From assembly GCA_017303475.1 (NCBI GenBank), contig JAFLBO010000032.1, positions 1-64,000 on the forward strand: a stretch of 64,000 nt of DNA. The letters are read 5' to 3'. How positions within the stretch are numbered: the first letter of the stretch is position 1; each line of letters opens with the position of its first letter. The stretch comes from Chitinophagales bacterium (GTDB taxonomy: Bacteria; Bacteroidota; Bacteroidia; Chitinophagales; Saprospiraceae). The notes beneath the pieces were generated by a model. It searched no databases and was not told where the DNA came from. It saw nothing but the letters and a program-made list of their open reading frames with translations. The position numbers and the translations under genes were made by a program. Positions 8,016-17,202 of this stretch are shown here, in pieces.

Positions 8016-9470
8016 TTAATTCTTGCCGGCTTTCAGTGCTGCATTTTCAGTTTCCAGGTCTCTAATGCGTTTTTCCAGGGCTATAACATGCAGGAAAAGC
8101 TCTTCAATTTTTTCCATTTGGACTTTCTGCATTTCACCCACCGACAGCCCGTTTTGAGCCATTTCAGCTGCCGGAGCTACACCTGGAAGGTGTTTGTTTT
8201 CCTCAATAAAGGATGCCACTTCAGCTAGTGGTTTCAGTTCATAAGCTGGTTCAAACACATAATCCGGCCAGCTGCCCTGGAGTTTTACCCATACTTCTTC
8301 GGCAATGGCACTGCCGTTAACGTAGAGTTCGTGGTTGCCGGGTGTTGAAGCCGGATTACCCACTATCATAACTCCGTCTACCCGACCGTTGCCATCAACC
8401 TGAAGCGAACCGTCAACATTGGCGTTTAGGTCCACATCCAAATTAGCATTGATAGAGGTATTACCACCAACCTGGAGGGCGCCATCAATATTGGCGCTGA
8501 GGTCTACATCCAGATTTCCGCCTACGGAAGCGTTGCCATTAAACCGGCTGGCGCCAAGCACTTCCAGGCGGTTGGCTGTTGGTGCAAGACCCAAACCCAT
8601 GTTGCCATTGGCAAAAGTATTTCCGTTGAGGCGGGTATTACCTTCAACGGTAAGCAGAGAGCCGGCATCCGGGTTTGTGGTACCAACACCTACATGCGTA
8701 CCATCGTCGAACAGCTGACTATTGCCCAGAGTGCTGGACGGATCGCCGAGGTTGGCGCCGGTGAATCGGGGCAATCGGCCAACATTGCCGTTGATATCTG
8801 CGCTGGTGAGTATTTTTTGCCAGGCCGACCAGGCATTGGCGCCTGCGGCATCCTGTGAACGAGTCCAAAGACCATCATCGCCACCAGTAAACAGCTGCCG
8901 GTCCAGACTACCACCGCCAGGTGCCAGGGTAAGCGTACCTCCATTTGCATAGGTATTGAGGCCAAGGCCCAGTTGTGCGCGGGATTTGCGCTCAAAATAG
9001 GCTTCGTCTGAATAAGAAGAAGGCAGGTCGGTCGGTTCATTGAAATCAAAATGAATACGACCAAAAAAGCGTCCCGAAGTATGGGTATTACCCAGGATTT
9101 CTAGGTGGTACTGTGGATTCATGGTACCGATACCTACCAGACCGTCGGAGGTTATGATAGCGCGTTCGTGAAGTCCGGCGGCGCCACTGGTGCTAAACAC
9201 CATGTTAGCACTCAATAATCCTGGTGCAACTGCATTAGCGGTGGATTTGATGGTTGCCCCCTGGCGGATATCGCCAATTGCGGTAAGGGCATTCCATTTA
9301 ATAGTACCAATAATGTTACCAGCAGCTGCAGGTGCGGGCGTAACGGAGCCGCCGTTGTGGCGGTACATAATGAGTTCAGGTTTTACGCCACTGGCTTGTG
9401 CAGCTGACTGAGTGGACCAAAAGCCGCAAAAAAAGACAATAAGTGCGAGGGGAAAGAGATGTTTGATCAT
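8016..9470 (-). CDS. Secreted tail-fibre-like protein with repetitive beta-helix and C-terminal chaperone-like region
   Basis: 484 residues with a signal peptide (MIKHLFPLALIVFF). The middle (about 225-385) repeats short G-N/D-G units such as GGNLDVDLSANIDG and GGNTSINANLDVDLNANVDG, consistent with a beta-solenoid or trimeric fibre. The C-terminus (WPDYVFEPAYELKPL, IEENKHLPGV, then a coiled coil ending in LETENAAL) is the recurring terminal module of Bacteroidota tail-fibre/S74-like proteins. Role unknown; a surface fibre is inferred. Same strand as the M43 gene with a 54-bp gap. Confidence 0.75.
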   Translation of the reverse strand: MIKHLFPLALIVFFCGFWSTQSAAQASGVKPELIMYRHNGGSVTPAPAAAGNIIGTIKWNALTAIGDIRQGATIKSTANAVAPGLLSANMVFSTSGAAGLHERAIITSDGLVGIGTMNPQYHLEILGNTHTSGRFFGRIHFDFNEPTDLPSSYSDEAYFERKSRAQLGLGLNTYANGGTLTLAPGGGSLDRQLFTGGDDGLWTRSQDAAGANAWSAWQKILTSADINGNVGRLPRFTGANLGDPSSTLGNSQLFDDGTHVGVGTTNPDAGSLLTVEGNTRLNGNTFANGNMGLGLAPTANRLEVLGASRFNGNASVGGNLDVDLSANIDGALQVGGNTSINANLDVDLNANVDGSLQVDGNGRVDGVMIVGNPASTPGNHELYVNGSAIAEEVWVKLQGSWPDYVFEPAYELKPLAEVASFIEENKHLPGVAPAAEMAQNGLSVGEMQKVQMEKIEELFLHVIALEKRIRDLETENAALKAGKN

Positions 9471-9570
9471 GTTGGAAATTGTTGAATTGGGTTTATAAAA
9501 ATTATTTCCCCTTTATGTCAACAACTTCTCAAGCGTGAACTGGATTTTTAAAATGTGACACTCTGGCCTG

Positions 9571-9639
9571 TTGGATATTGGACTTATGCTCTGTGTAATG
9601 GATCCATATTACCGCATCGAGCACAAGTCCAATATCCAA
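9571..9639. repeat. Intergenic palindrome, TTGGATATTGGACTT family
   Basis: TTGGATATTGGACTT at 9571 pairs with AAGTCCAATATCCAA ending at 9639, enclosing GGATCC-centred sequence. It lies directly past the TolC stop and about 100 bp upstream of the fibre gene. The motif GAGCACAARTCCAA recurs in the element at 13318. Confidence 0.75.
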
Positions 9640-9661
9640 TAGTATTACGTCCACAGTCCAA

Positions 9662-11104
9662 TTACATTTTCAGTGGCTTACCCAGATAGAAGTCCAGGAT
9701 TTTGAGTTTGAAAATGTAATCGTATTTGGCTACAACCAGGTCGTTCTCGGCAATATCGCGGTTGTTTCTGGCAGTGGTGAGGTCGAGGGTATTGATGGTG
9801 CCGAGGGTATGCCGTTTGGTGGTGTTTTGGTAAGCAATTTCTGTGGCTTCCATGGTTTTCTGTGCGGCTTCGAGGGTAAGGCGGGCAGCACGGGCATTGG
9901 CGATGGCCGTTTGTATATCGTTTTTAAGTGTTTGCTGCGTCTGGATCTGTTGCATTTGCGCAGTGAGTACACCCAGGCGCGCGCGCTCCACGCTCAAGCG
10001 TGTTCGACCATTTTGGTAAATAGGCACCTGAATGCTTGCGCCGATTCCCTGACCAAAGTTCTGATCAATCTGATCAAAATATTTCACTTTGGGATAGGTA
10101 ATGGAGGATGGCTGGTATTGCCGGATCTCAACATCTGTGCCCCCAACATTTAAGATGACAGGGTCGCCCAATACAATAGGCCCCAAAACTGGATTGTTAA
10201 AATCTCTAAGTTGAGAGGAATAGCTGCTGCTGAGATTGGCAAAAGCCGAGATGGTTGGGTAATAGCCTGATTTTGCGATAGCTATACCTTCCTGAGCGCT
10301 CTTCACCCGGAAATCTGCCGCAAGAATACTTGGCTGCGTGCTCATGGCCGTTTGGTAAACCGGAGAAAGCGTGAGTGCTTCCGGATTAGCATCGGCCGGC
10401 ACTGGTACTTCCGGGCGCTCAATTTTGAGGTTGTAGTCTGGCTCAAGCTGAAGAAATTGTTTAAGGCTGAGGTAAGACAATTCCACGGTGTTGCGCGCTT
10501 GCACCTCGGCTTGTTCCGCCTGAGCCAGCTGGGCCAGGATATTGTATTTATCTGCCATGGGCAAGGTACCAGCCTCGATGAGTTTGGTAGTAACATCCAG
10601 TTGTTGTTGCGCTTGTTGAATGCGTTTTTGGGCATTTTCCAGTTGCTCTTCTCCCAAAAGAATGCTCAGGTACGCGGATGCAATCTGAAGGCCAAGGTTA
10701 TTTCCCAGTTGAGCGGCATCAGCCGTAGCGGCTTTAAGGTCCCACCCAGCCTGTTTTACAGAATGATGCAGCAAACCACCACTAAAAATATTAACCCCGG
10801 CGCTGAGGTTAATGCTGTTAAATGCAGTGGCCACCGTGCTGAACTGGTTGGTAGTAGGGTCAATGGTACGACCAAATTGTTCACCCACATTGGAGCTGGC
10901 GCTTACATTCGGCAATCTGGATGCCTTGGCCTGGCGCTCTGCCAACAATGCCGTGCGCACATTGGCCTGTGCTTGTTTGACCGTTATGTTATTGTCTTGT
11001 GCGTACTGAATACAGCGTTCCAGCGACCAGGTATCCTGTGCCTGGATGGCATTCATGGAGATGGCAGCAAGAAGAAGAGCGAAGGTTTTGAACAGTTTTT
11101 GCAT
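9662..11104 (-). CDS. TolC-family outer membrane efflux protein
   Basis: 480 residues. A signal peptide (MQKLFKTFALLLAAISMNAIQA) is followed by two OEP repeats (about 25-220 and 265-470) with long helical hairpins; the motif SLERCIQYAQDNN is the conserved start of the family. It should form the trimeric outer membrane channel of an RND or type I exporter. The HlyD and ABC genes lie upstream on the same strand but are separated by four other genes, so pairing with them is inference. Confidence 0.92.
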   Translation of the reverse strand: MQKLFKTFALLLAAISMNAIQAQDTWSLERCIQYAQDNNITVKQAQANVRTALLAERQAKASRLPNVSASSNVGEQFGRTIDPTTNQFSTVATAFNSINLSAGVNIFSGGLLHHSVKQAGWDLKAATADAAQLGNNLGLQIASAYLSILLGEEQLENAQKRIQQAQQQLDVTTKLIEAGTLPMADKYNILAQLAQAEQAEVQARNTVELSYLSLKQFLQLEPDYNLKIERPEVPVPADANPEALTLSPVYQTAMSTQPSILAADFRVKSAQEGIAIAKSGYYPTISAFANLSSSYSSQLRDFNNPVLGPIVLGDPVILNVGGTDVEIRQYQPSSITYPKVKYFDQIDQNFGQGIGASIQVPIYQNGRTRLSVERARLGVLTAQMQQIQTQQTLKNDIQTAIANARAARLTLEAAQKTMEATEIAYQNTTKRHTLGTINTLDLTTARNNRDIAENDLVVAKYDYIFKLKILDFYLGKPLKM

Positions 11105-11285
11105 GTTACATGTGTGCAGTTAGCCTGAGAGGCAGCTGTAATTATCCGGATGCAAGAGTACGCAGGCGCGCGGAAGTGGGTGCAAAATTTTATATAAATT
11201 TGGGATATTGCCAGACGAAAATGGCCATGATCATTGGATAAACTAAAAACATCTCATTGATTTGCCTCCTGGTTTTTAAAGAATA

Positions 11286-11852
11286 TTGCTATTTTCCTTG
11301 AATTACTATCTCTTACATACGCTTTTCTGTTTCTCCCTGGTTGTGACGGGCTGTTATCGGGTTCCGGGTAAATCCGACTATCAAAGCCAACCTGATCCAA
11401 AAGCACCTGGCATGGAAAATCTACGTTCTGACGGCTTTTATTACCTTAATCGGGATGAAGAAAGACAATATGTCAATTATGTACTAAGGTACTACCCAGA
11501 TGGCACCGCATTACTAACTCCTTTTGGATCGGATAGCACCCGTATTAATCCGGAAGCCTGGAACCGGATTTATCAAACCATGCGTAAATCCTCCGATCCC
11601 AACAGGAAAGGGCATATCAGTCGGCGAAATAACCACACGATGTTGCTTGAGGTGTGTCACGGGTACCCTTCACGCGGCTATTATTTTCTTCATTACACCC
11701 TTAGTCCAGCAGGTGAAAATCTGGCTATTCAATATACCGGGTATCGAAAATTTAAAAAGGTGATGAAGGATTTCCCTCCTGTTTTCGGACCTTTAGGCGC
11801 AGGAAAACCAGACACCCTTCGTTTCCTGGCATGGCCTCCTGAACAAAAATGA
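11286..11852 (+). CDS. Predicted lipoprotein, unknown function
   Basis: 188 residues. The hydrophobic N-terminus ends in LVVTGC, a lipobox, so Cys at about residue 23 would be lipidated. The rest is Tyr/Asn-rich with no motif I recognise. It is first of three tandem plus-strand genes (11286-12875) on the opposite strand to the TolC/HlyD/ABC genes, with a 28-bp gap to the immunity-like gene. Confidence 0.6.
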   Translation: MLFSLNYYLLHTLFCFSLVVTGCYRVPGKSDYQSQPDPKAPGMENLRSDGFYYLNRDEERQYVNYVLRYYPDGTALLTPFGSDSTRINPEAWNRIYQTMRKSSDPNRKGHISRRNNHTMLLEVCHGYPSRGYYFLHYTLSPAGENLAIQYTGYRKFKKVMKDFPPVFGPLGAGKPDTLRFLAWPPEQK

Positions 11853-11880
11853 ACTACATTACACGTACTGCGAAAGCCTA

Positions 11881-12330
11881 ATGAAAAACCACCGCAACAA
11901 ATCCATCAAACATTCTGCTGCCCAAACACTGGAAAAACTGGAAAATGAGGTTTGGCCAGAAGATGGTACATCCAGCTACCTGATAGAAACCTGTTCTGCG
12001 CTCAGAAAAAAACCACTCCCTGATTTCGAGGTGGAAGACCTTAGAATAATGATCGGTCAAAACATTAGTCTGCCGATCCTCATCCCAATGGCCATTAAGG
12101 TGTTGGAACAAAATATTCTTGCTTCAGGAGATTTTTATCCCGGCGATCTTCTGACAGTTCTGCTAAAAAGCGAAAAGTCGTACTGGGAACGAGAGCCGCT
12201 AAACTGGAACAGTGTTTGCACACTTTTTAGACAACAGCAAGCGTTACTGGATGCTTCCGACACAAGTAGAAGCATTAAAAGGGCATGGCACGATGCATTT
12301 GCCACTTTTGAAAAATACCACGTCTGCTAA
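11881..12330 (+). CDS. CdiI-like contact-dependent growth inhibition immunity family protein
   Basis: 149 residues, cytoplasmic, no signal peptide. The pattern LEKLENEVWPED...SSYLIETCSALRKKPLPDFEVEDLRIMIGQN..LPILIPMA...N.LASGDFYPGDLL matches what I know of the CdiI_3-type immunity family, which neutralises CDI or polymorphic toxins. No CdiA/CdiB, Rhs or other toxin gene is nearby, so this is an orphan immunity gene or a family member with another role. Family call from memory of the motif pattern. Confidence 0.65.
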   Translation: MKNHRNKSIKHSAAQTLEKLENEVWPEDGTSSYLIETCSALRKKPLPDFEVEDLRIMIGQNISLPILIPMAIKVLEQNILASGDFYPGDLLTVLLKSEKSYWEREPLNWNSVCTLFRQQQALLDASDTSRSIKRAWHDAFATFEKYHVC

Positions 12331-12350
12331 CACCTAATTACAACCGATAC

Positions 12351-12875
12351 ATGTCCAAGTTTCTCTGGTTACTTGCCCCTTTGTTTCCATTTTGCCTACA
12401 CGCACAAGGCGCTAATACCCAATGGGTTCCTTATTACCATTCCGATTTTACCGTAGTATTCCCATCGGACTGGGAACTGGATACGAGTCATCAAATGAAT
12501 ACTTCTTTTTTCCTTTTTAGTCCGCTCACAGATAAAAAAGACATGTTCAGGGAGAATGTCAACCTCCTGGTGCAGGACCTAAGCCGGTTTCCGGCAGACC
12601 TGGATCAATACGTCAAGATTACAGAAGGGCAAATTGGCAGTTATATTGAAAACGGAAAATTGCTGACCAGCGAGCGTAAAACTGCCGCCGGCCGGCCGTT
12701 CCAACACATGACATATTCCGGGAAACAAGGCAAATACGACTTAATGTTTGAACAATACATGTGGGTGGTCCGCAAGGAAGCCTTTGTGCTCACTTTAACC
12801 TGCCAGGTAAAAACCTATGATCAGTACAAAACAGTTGGGCAGAAGATTTTGAACAGTTTCAGGCTAAAAAAATAG
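12351..12875 (+). CDS. Secreted PsbP/Mog1-like protein, unknown function
   Basis: 174 residues with a signal peptide (MSKFLWLLAPLFPFCLHA). The mature part begins with a YHSDFTVVFPSDWELD strand-turn and ends with a LNSFRL strand, the layout of small PsbP/DUF1795-like alpha-beta proteins found after signal peptides in many bacteria. Function unknown. It starts 20 bp after the immunity-like gene and is probably co-transcribed with it. Confidence 0.6.
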   Translation: MSKFLWLLAPLFPFCLHAQGANTQWVPYYHSDFTVVFPSDWELDTSHQMNTSFFLFSPLTDKKDMFRENVNLLVQDLSRFPADLDQYVKITEGQIGSYIENGKLLTSERKTAAGRPFQHMTYSGKQGKYDLMFEQYMWVVRKEAFVLTLTCQVKTYDQYKTVGQKILNSFRLKK

Positions 12876-12890
12876 GTAATAGGCTATCAT

Positions 12891-13295
12891 TCAAATAAAA
12901 TAAGCTATTATCAAAAGCAATAAACCTAAAATGCACAGCCATGCTGGGTTTGACATGAAAGTCAGTTCTTTTACGACTACTATTTCTGTTGGATACTCTT
13001 TGCTTTGAATGATATCTACCACCTCCCCAACCTTATATCTTGTAGGGTAAATACGGTGTTCATATTTCTTTGTCATAGGTATTCCTTCAAATGGAGGAAG
13101 TTGTAAAATCAGGTGAAAATGTTTTTTACTACGAGCTCGAGCCCTAGGATGGTTGTAAATTTTTTCCGCCTCAATGGCCAATACTGTGGCTTTCGTTCGA
13201 ATACCCTTCTTGAACAGGCGATTAAATTTAACCGCCTGATAAAAACAGTAAATGCCATATCCAAAGGCCAAAAAGCCTGCTAAGAAGCTAAACAT
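12891..13295 (-). CDS. DUF3592-like two-TM membrane protein
   Basis: 134 residues from ATG 13295. The longer in-frame start at 13415 would translate the palindromic repeat and is rejected. One helix at about 2-20 (FSFLAGFLAFGYGIYCFYQA) and one at the C-terminus (PAWLCILGLLLLIIAYFI) flank a beta-rich soluble segment with YPTRYKVGEVVDIIQSKEYP, the hallmark of DUF3592 proteins. Function unknown. It is downstream of the HlyD gene. Confidence 0.6.
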   Translation of the reverse strand: MFSFLAGFLAFGYGIYCFYQAVKFNRLFKKGIRTKATVLAIEAEKIYNHPRARARSKKHFHLILQLPPFEGIPMTKKYEHRIYPTRYKVGEVVDIIQSKEYPTEIVVVKELTFMSNPAWLCILGLLLLIIAYFI

Positions 13296-13317
13296 AGGCT
13301 GCAAATTACGTTTTTTT

Positions 13318-13399
13318 GGACTATTGGACGTAAGACTAGTACCCGATGTGGTTAAAATGACTTTTTCACCCCGAGCACAAATCCAACGTCCAATAGTCC
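13318..13399. repeat. Intergenic palindrome, GGACTATTGGACGT family
   Basis: GGACTATTGGACGT (13318-13331) pairs with ACGTCCAATAGTCC (13386-13399) around a 54-nt centre. Same family as 9571-9639. It lies between the HlyD stop and the DUF3592 start on one strand. Confidence 0.75.
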
Positions 13400-13411
13400 A
13401 AGGTCCCATCA

Positions 13412-14677
13412 TCACATAAACAACTTCCGGATTCCATAAAATAGCCGCTCCAGCAGGCGCAAATCCTGGGTAACCACTTCTGCTGTGCCAGCCATTTCAG
13501 ATTTACAATAAAAAGGCTGTTGGTAGCTGCTGGTAAGACCTTTAGGCAAAGCCACTGTTAACCTGTAGTTTCGGATATTTTCTGAGGGTGTCATGGCTAC
13601 TACTTGTCCTTCCAGGGTGCCAAATTCCTGGTATGGATAGTCATCCATTTTAAGCACCACCCGCTGACCAACGGCAGCTTTGCCCAGTCCGCGCACAGGT
13701 ATTTCAACCATAGCCAGGTACTCACGTTGCTCCGGCAATACCGAAAACAAGGCTTCATTGGCCGACACGTACTGTCGCTCTGCCAAATTTTTCAAACAAA
13801 CCAGCTTCCCATCTGATGGCGCCGTGAGCAGGTGCCGATGTTTCCAGGCTTGCAGATCCTGGTCTAGTTGATGCAGGGTTTGCATTATCCGGTTGAGGTA
13901 ATCCCGCTTTTTGGATTCAAATTCAAACAATACGGTGTGGTATTCCGATTCCAGCCGGGCAATACTTAACTGATTTTGAATGGCATATTCCTCCATGCCG
14001 GCACTTTCGCGTTTTTTTTCGAGGTACTCGTTTTCCCGTTTCAGAAACTCGGTTTTGCTGTACAGCCCTTCCTCCATCAGTTTTTGATCCGTTTGGTAGG
14101 CAGATGCTACGTTTTTAAACTCGGCTTCGTTCAGCACTTTGCGCTGCGCATTTACCCGCAACAACTTCTGCTGAGCCACGATCTGACGCTGAATTCCTTC
14201 CAGCTTTTGACCATAATAGGAATCCGTTACCAGCCAGCGGTAACCGTGGTAGGTCTGCTGCAATCCGGCAATAAGGGACTGAAAATCGCCTCCGTTCAAA
14301 GAATCTGTAGGGAAAACCAGCTCTTCGGCAGGATTTTTCAAAAACCGGCGTCCCTGTTCTAGCAGGCGTTCTACCTGCCGGGTATCATCCAGGCTGCTGA
14401 GGTTTTCCATTTCTGCCAGCACATCGCCTTTTTTCACCATCTGGCCATCTGTAACCAACAGACGCATCAACCGACCGGCGGATTGTGTCACCACCTGAAT
14501 GGTAGGTGCACTTGGGCTTACCACTGCCGTGCCTTTCAAGATTTCCGGATAACGGATGTACCAGGTACCTGCGAGGAAAAGGACGAGGATAAAAGAGATA
14601 ACAGTAGCGCCCATACGCACAATCCAGCGCGGGCTTTCGTTGAGGATGTCGAGGATGTCGTCGGAATGAGGAAGCAT
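13412..14677 (-). CDS. HlyD-family periplasmic adaptor of a type I exporter
   Basis: 421 residues. One membrane helix (about 22-43) is followed by a barrel-sandwich/lipoyl half (APTIQVVTQSAGRLMRLLV...VKKGDVLAEME), a long coiled-coil hairpin (about 110-275), the second lipoyl half (LTAPSDGKLVCLKNLAERQYV) and a beta-barrel region. It should bridge an inner-membrane ABC exporter and a TolC channel. Its start lies 140 bp after the stop of the ABC exporter gene, with a palindromic element filling the gap. Confidence 0.9.
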   Translation of the reverse strand: MLPHSDDILDILNESPRWIVRMGATVISFILVLFLAGTWYIRYPEILKGTAVVSPSAPTIQVVTQSAGRLMRLLVTDGQMVKKGDVLAEMENLSSLDDTRQVERLLEQGRRFLKNPAEELVFPTDSLNGGDFQSLIAGLQQTYHGYRWLVTDSYYGQKLEGIQRQIVAQQKLLRVNAQRKVLNEAEFKNVASAYQTDQKLMEEGLYSKTEFLKRENEYLEKKRESAGMEEYAIQNQLSIARLESEYHTVLFEFESKKRDYLNRIMQTLHQLDQDLQAWKHRHLLTAPSDGKLVCLKNLAERQYVSANEALFSVLPEQREYLAMVEIPVRGLGKAAVGQRVVLKMDDYPYQEFGTLEGQVVAMTPSENIRNYRLTVALPKGLTSSYQQPFYCKSEMAGTAEVVTQDLRLLERLFYGIRKLFM

Positions 14678-14722
14678 GGGTAGAGGGCTTGAAAGGTTTG
14701 AGGGGTTTGAAGGGTTTGAGGG

Positions 14723-14817
14723 GTGTTTTTCACCGCAGAGGCGCAGAGGCGCGGAGGCGGGTATTTTTGCAACTTCTAATTGGTAACTTATTTATGCGCC
14801 TCTGCGGTAAAAAACAC
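14723..14817. repeat. Intergenic palindrome, CGCAGAGGCG family, inside ABC-HlyD pair
   Basis: The left arm (GTGTTTTTCACCGCAGAGG, from 14723, continuing in 8-bp GCAGAGGC units) pairs with the right arm ending at 14817, directly against the ABC exporter stop codon at 14818. Upstream at 14690-14722 is a decayed run of AGGGGTTTGA-like units. It lies between two genes of one apparent operon. Confidence 0.8.
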
Positions 14818-17022
14818 TCAGTTAGCCATTTCGAGTTGTGAGGTGAGGAGTTCATGGTAGCGACCCTGCAGGGCGATGAGTTCTTCGTGGCTGCCTTTTT
14901 CAACAATACTGCCTTTTTCAATGACTACAATTTGATCAGCATGGCGGATGGTACTGAGGCGGTGCGCCACAACCACCATGGTTTTACCCTTGAAAAACTC
15001 TCTGAGATTGTGCATAATCTGATTTTGATTCTGTGCGTCCAGGGCATTAGTACCTTCATCCAGGAACAGAAATTCCGGATTCTTGTACACCGCACGGGCA
15101 ATGAGCAGGCGTTGTTTTTGTCCCAAACTCAGGCCATTGTATTCTTTCCCGATGGTGGTGTAATAACCCATGGGCAAACTTTCGATATACTCATGCAGAT
15201 TAGCCACCCGTGCTGCCTGCTTGACCCTTTCGAAGTCCAGATGTTCATCACCCATGGCAATATTTTGAATAAAGGTGTCGGAAAAAATAAACCCGTCGGC
15301 GGCTACTACACCGCATTGTTTACGCCAGGTATGGCTGGAAATATTACGCAAATCGGTGTTTCCTACCAGTGTTTCGCCGGAGCTTGGGTCGTGGTACTTG
15401 AGCAGCATTTTCAAAAGGGTTGTTTTGCCGCTGCCGCTTGAGCCAATGATGGCTGTGGTTTTCCCTTCCGGGATGTATAAATTGATGTCGCGCAGCACTT
15501 TGGTATTGGTTCTGGGGTATTTGAAGCTGATTTTGCGCAAAACCAGGTTTTTCTCTTCAGGCAGATGGTGGATCTTTTGTTGCGTCTGAGGTTCCTCATC
15601 CTGCATCTGGTGTACCTCGTTCAGGCGTTCCATACTCAGTTTGGCATCTTGCCATTGTTGCATGTAGTTCACTAATTGTTCGATGGGAGAGTTGGTTTGT
15701 CCGAGCATTTGCTGCACAGCCAACATGGCGCCCAGGGAGAGGTGGCCATCCAGCACAGCTTTGGCAGAAAGGAAGGTGATGAGGATGTTTTTGGTTTCGT
15801 TGATGATTAGGCCGCCAATTTGCTGGGTCTGGGAAAGCGAGAGGCTTTTCATTTGTTGGCGGAACAATTTGGCACGTAGCAGTTCCCAGTCCCAGCGGCG
15901 TGTCATTTCGGCATTGGCCAGTTTGATATCCGGCATCCCTTGCATGATCTGCACCAGTTTATCGCGTTCTTCAGCAGCCATTTCAAATCGTTTGGCATCC
16001 AGATCGCGTCTTTTACCCATAAAGAGGCTGATCCAGCCGAGGTAAAGCAAGGTAGAGCCCAGGAATATGCTGAAGATCACCCCATCGTATATGGCAAATA
16101 TGGCCGTGTAAATCACAATATTCACCAGCGAAAACAGAATATTGGATAGCTGGGTAGACAAAAAGGTTTCGATCCTTTTCTGGTCTTCCACGCGTTGCAT
16201 CACATCACCCAGCGATTTTTCATTGAAAAACGCCATGGGCAGGCGCATCACCTTGGCAATAAAATCAGTGAGCAGGGAAATACCCACGCGGGTGCTCACG
16301 TGCAGGAGCAACCATCCCCGGATGGCCTCCAGTGAATTTCGGCCCACCATCAGCATCAACTGGGCAAACAGGATCAGGTAAATGAAATCCATATTGCTGT
16401 TGTTGATACCCACATCCACGATAGACTGAGTGAGGAACGGCGGCAGGAGTTTCAGAATGGTGCCTACGAGTATGGCAATACCCAGCTGACGGATCAATTT
16501 GGGATGTTTTCGAATATAGCCATACAGCCAGGCATAGCTTCCGGTTTGTTTTTCATCTTCTTCTCCGGGGTCGTTAAAGAATTCGGGGGTTGCTTCCAGC
16601 AATAAAACGGATCCTTCCATTTGTCCATTGGGCAGCCAGTTTTTACAAAACTCGCCGGCAGAAACGGTTACGGTGTCTTTTTCCACGCCGATGGCAATTT
16701 GGTTTTGCACCACTGCGGTTACCACCACAAAGCCGTGTCCGTTCCACTTGATAATGCATGGGAAGGGTGCATTTTTAGCCAGGGTGGCGAAGTCCATTTG
16801 CACACATCGTGCCCTGAAGCCGAATTGTTCGGCGGTTTCGGCAATGTTGCGCAGGGAAATCTGTTCGTCGCCAGATTTGTTTTTGAGTCGGAGCGCCTGC
16901 AGCGACAAACTTTTACCGTGATGCCGGGCGATGGTTCTCAGGCATTTCAGGGCAGAATCTTGGTCGAAAGCGTGTGTGTGCGAAGGGCCGGTGGCCAGAG
17001 AATAATTACCCACAGGATACAT
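14818..17022 (-). CDS. ABC exporter with degenerate C39 (CLD) domain
   Basis: 734 residues. The N-terminal C39-type domain (about 18-150) is followed by six membrane helices (about 165-450) and a nucleotide-binding domain with Walker A GSSGSGKTT (about 525), signature LSLGQ, Walker B FLFLDEG and the H-loop HRLS. In active peptidase-exporters the catalytic Cys sits in D-C-G-P-x-C-L-R; here the aligned stretch reads DSALKCLR, with Ser23 at the Cys position. The His motif (GHGFVVV) persists. This suggests a substrate-docking domain without leader cleavage, as in HlyB. No obvious double-glycine precursor was found nearby. Confidence 0.9.
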   Translation of the reverse strand: MYPVGNYSLATGPSHTHAFDQDSALKCLRTIARHHGKSLSLQALRLKNKSGDEQISLRNIAETAEQFGFRARCVQMDFATLAKNAPFPCIIKWNGHGFVVVTAVVQNQIAIGVEKDTVTVSAGEFCKNWLPNGQMEGSVLLLEATPEFFNDPGEEDEKQTGSYAWLYGYIRKHPKLIRQLGIAILVGTILKLLPPFLTQSIVDVGINNSNMDFIYLILFAQLMLMVGRNSLEAIRGWLLLHVSTRVGISLLTDFIAKVMRLPMAFFNEKSLGDVMQRVEDQKRIETFLSTQLSNILFSLVNIVIYTAIFAIYDGVIFSIFLGSTLLYLGWISLFMGKRRDLDAKRFEMAAEERDKLVQIMQGMPDIKLANAEMTRRWDWELLRAKLFRQQMKSLSLSQTQQIGGLIINETKNILITFLSAKAVLDGHLSLGAMLAVQQMLGQTNSPIEQLVNYMQQWQDAKLSMERLNEVHQMQDEEPQTQQKIHHLPEEKNLVLRKISFKYPRTNTKVLRDINLYIPEGKTTAIIGSSGSGKTTLLKMLLKYHDPSSGETLVGNTDLRNISSHTWRKQCGVVAADGFIFSDTFIQNIAMGDEHLDFERVKQAARVANLHEYIESLPMGYYTTIGKEYNGLSLGQKQRLLIARAVYKNPEFLFLDEGTNALDAQNQNQIMHNLREFFKGKTMVVVAHRLSTIRHADQIVVIEKGSIVEKGSHEELIALQGRYHELLTSQLEMAN

Positions 17023-17202
17023 CAGGATTGGTTAACGGAAAACTGAAGACTATAAAACTCTTTCAGCAAAGGTGCCGGTGAGGGAGGCTCTGGTGTAAGC
17101 GCAGAACTACGGGTTTAGGAAATCAGGGGTTTTCACGGGGGGGGATTGGCTGGGGTAAAAATTTGTGCTTAATTTTGATTTTAAAATCAGGCATTCCCAT
17201 CC

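Noticed and set aside
13296..13415. N-terminal extension of the DUF3592-like protein
   Set aside because: It is a translation of the palindrome at 13318-13399; the membrane protein begins naturally at 13295.
16000..17200. Bacteriocin precursor with double-glycine leader near the ABC exporter
   Set aside because: I looked at short frames in the flanking gaps on both strands and saw no convincing leader; the C39 domain also lacks its Cys.
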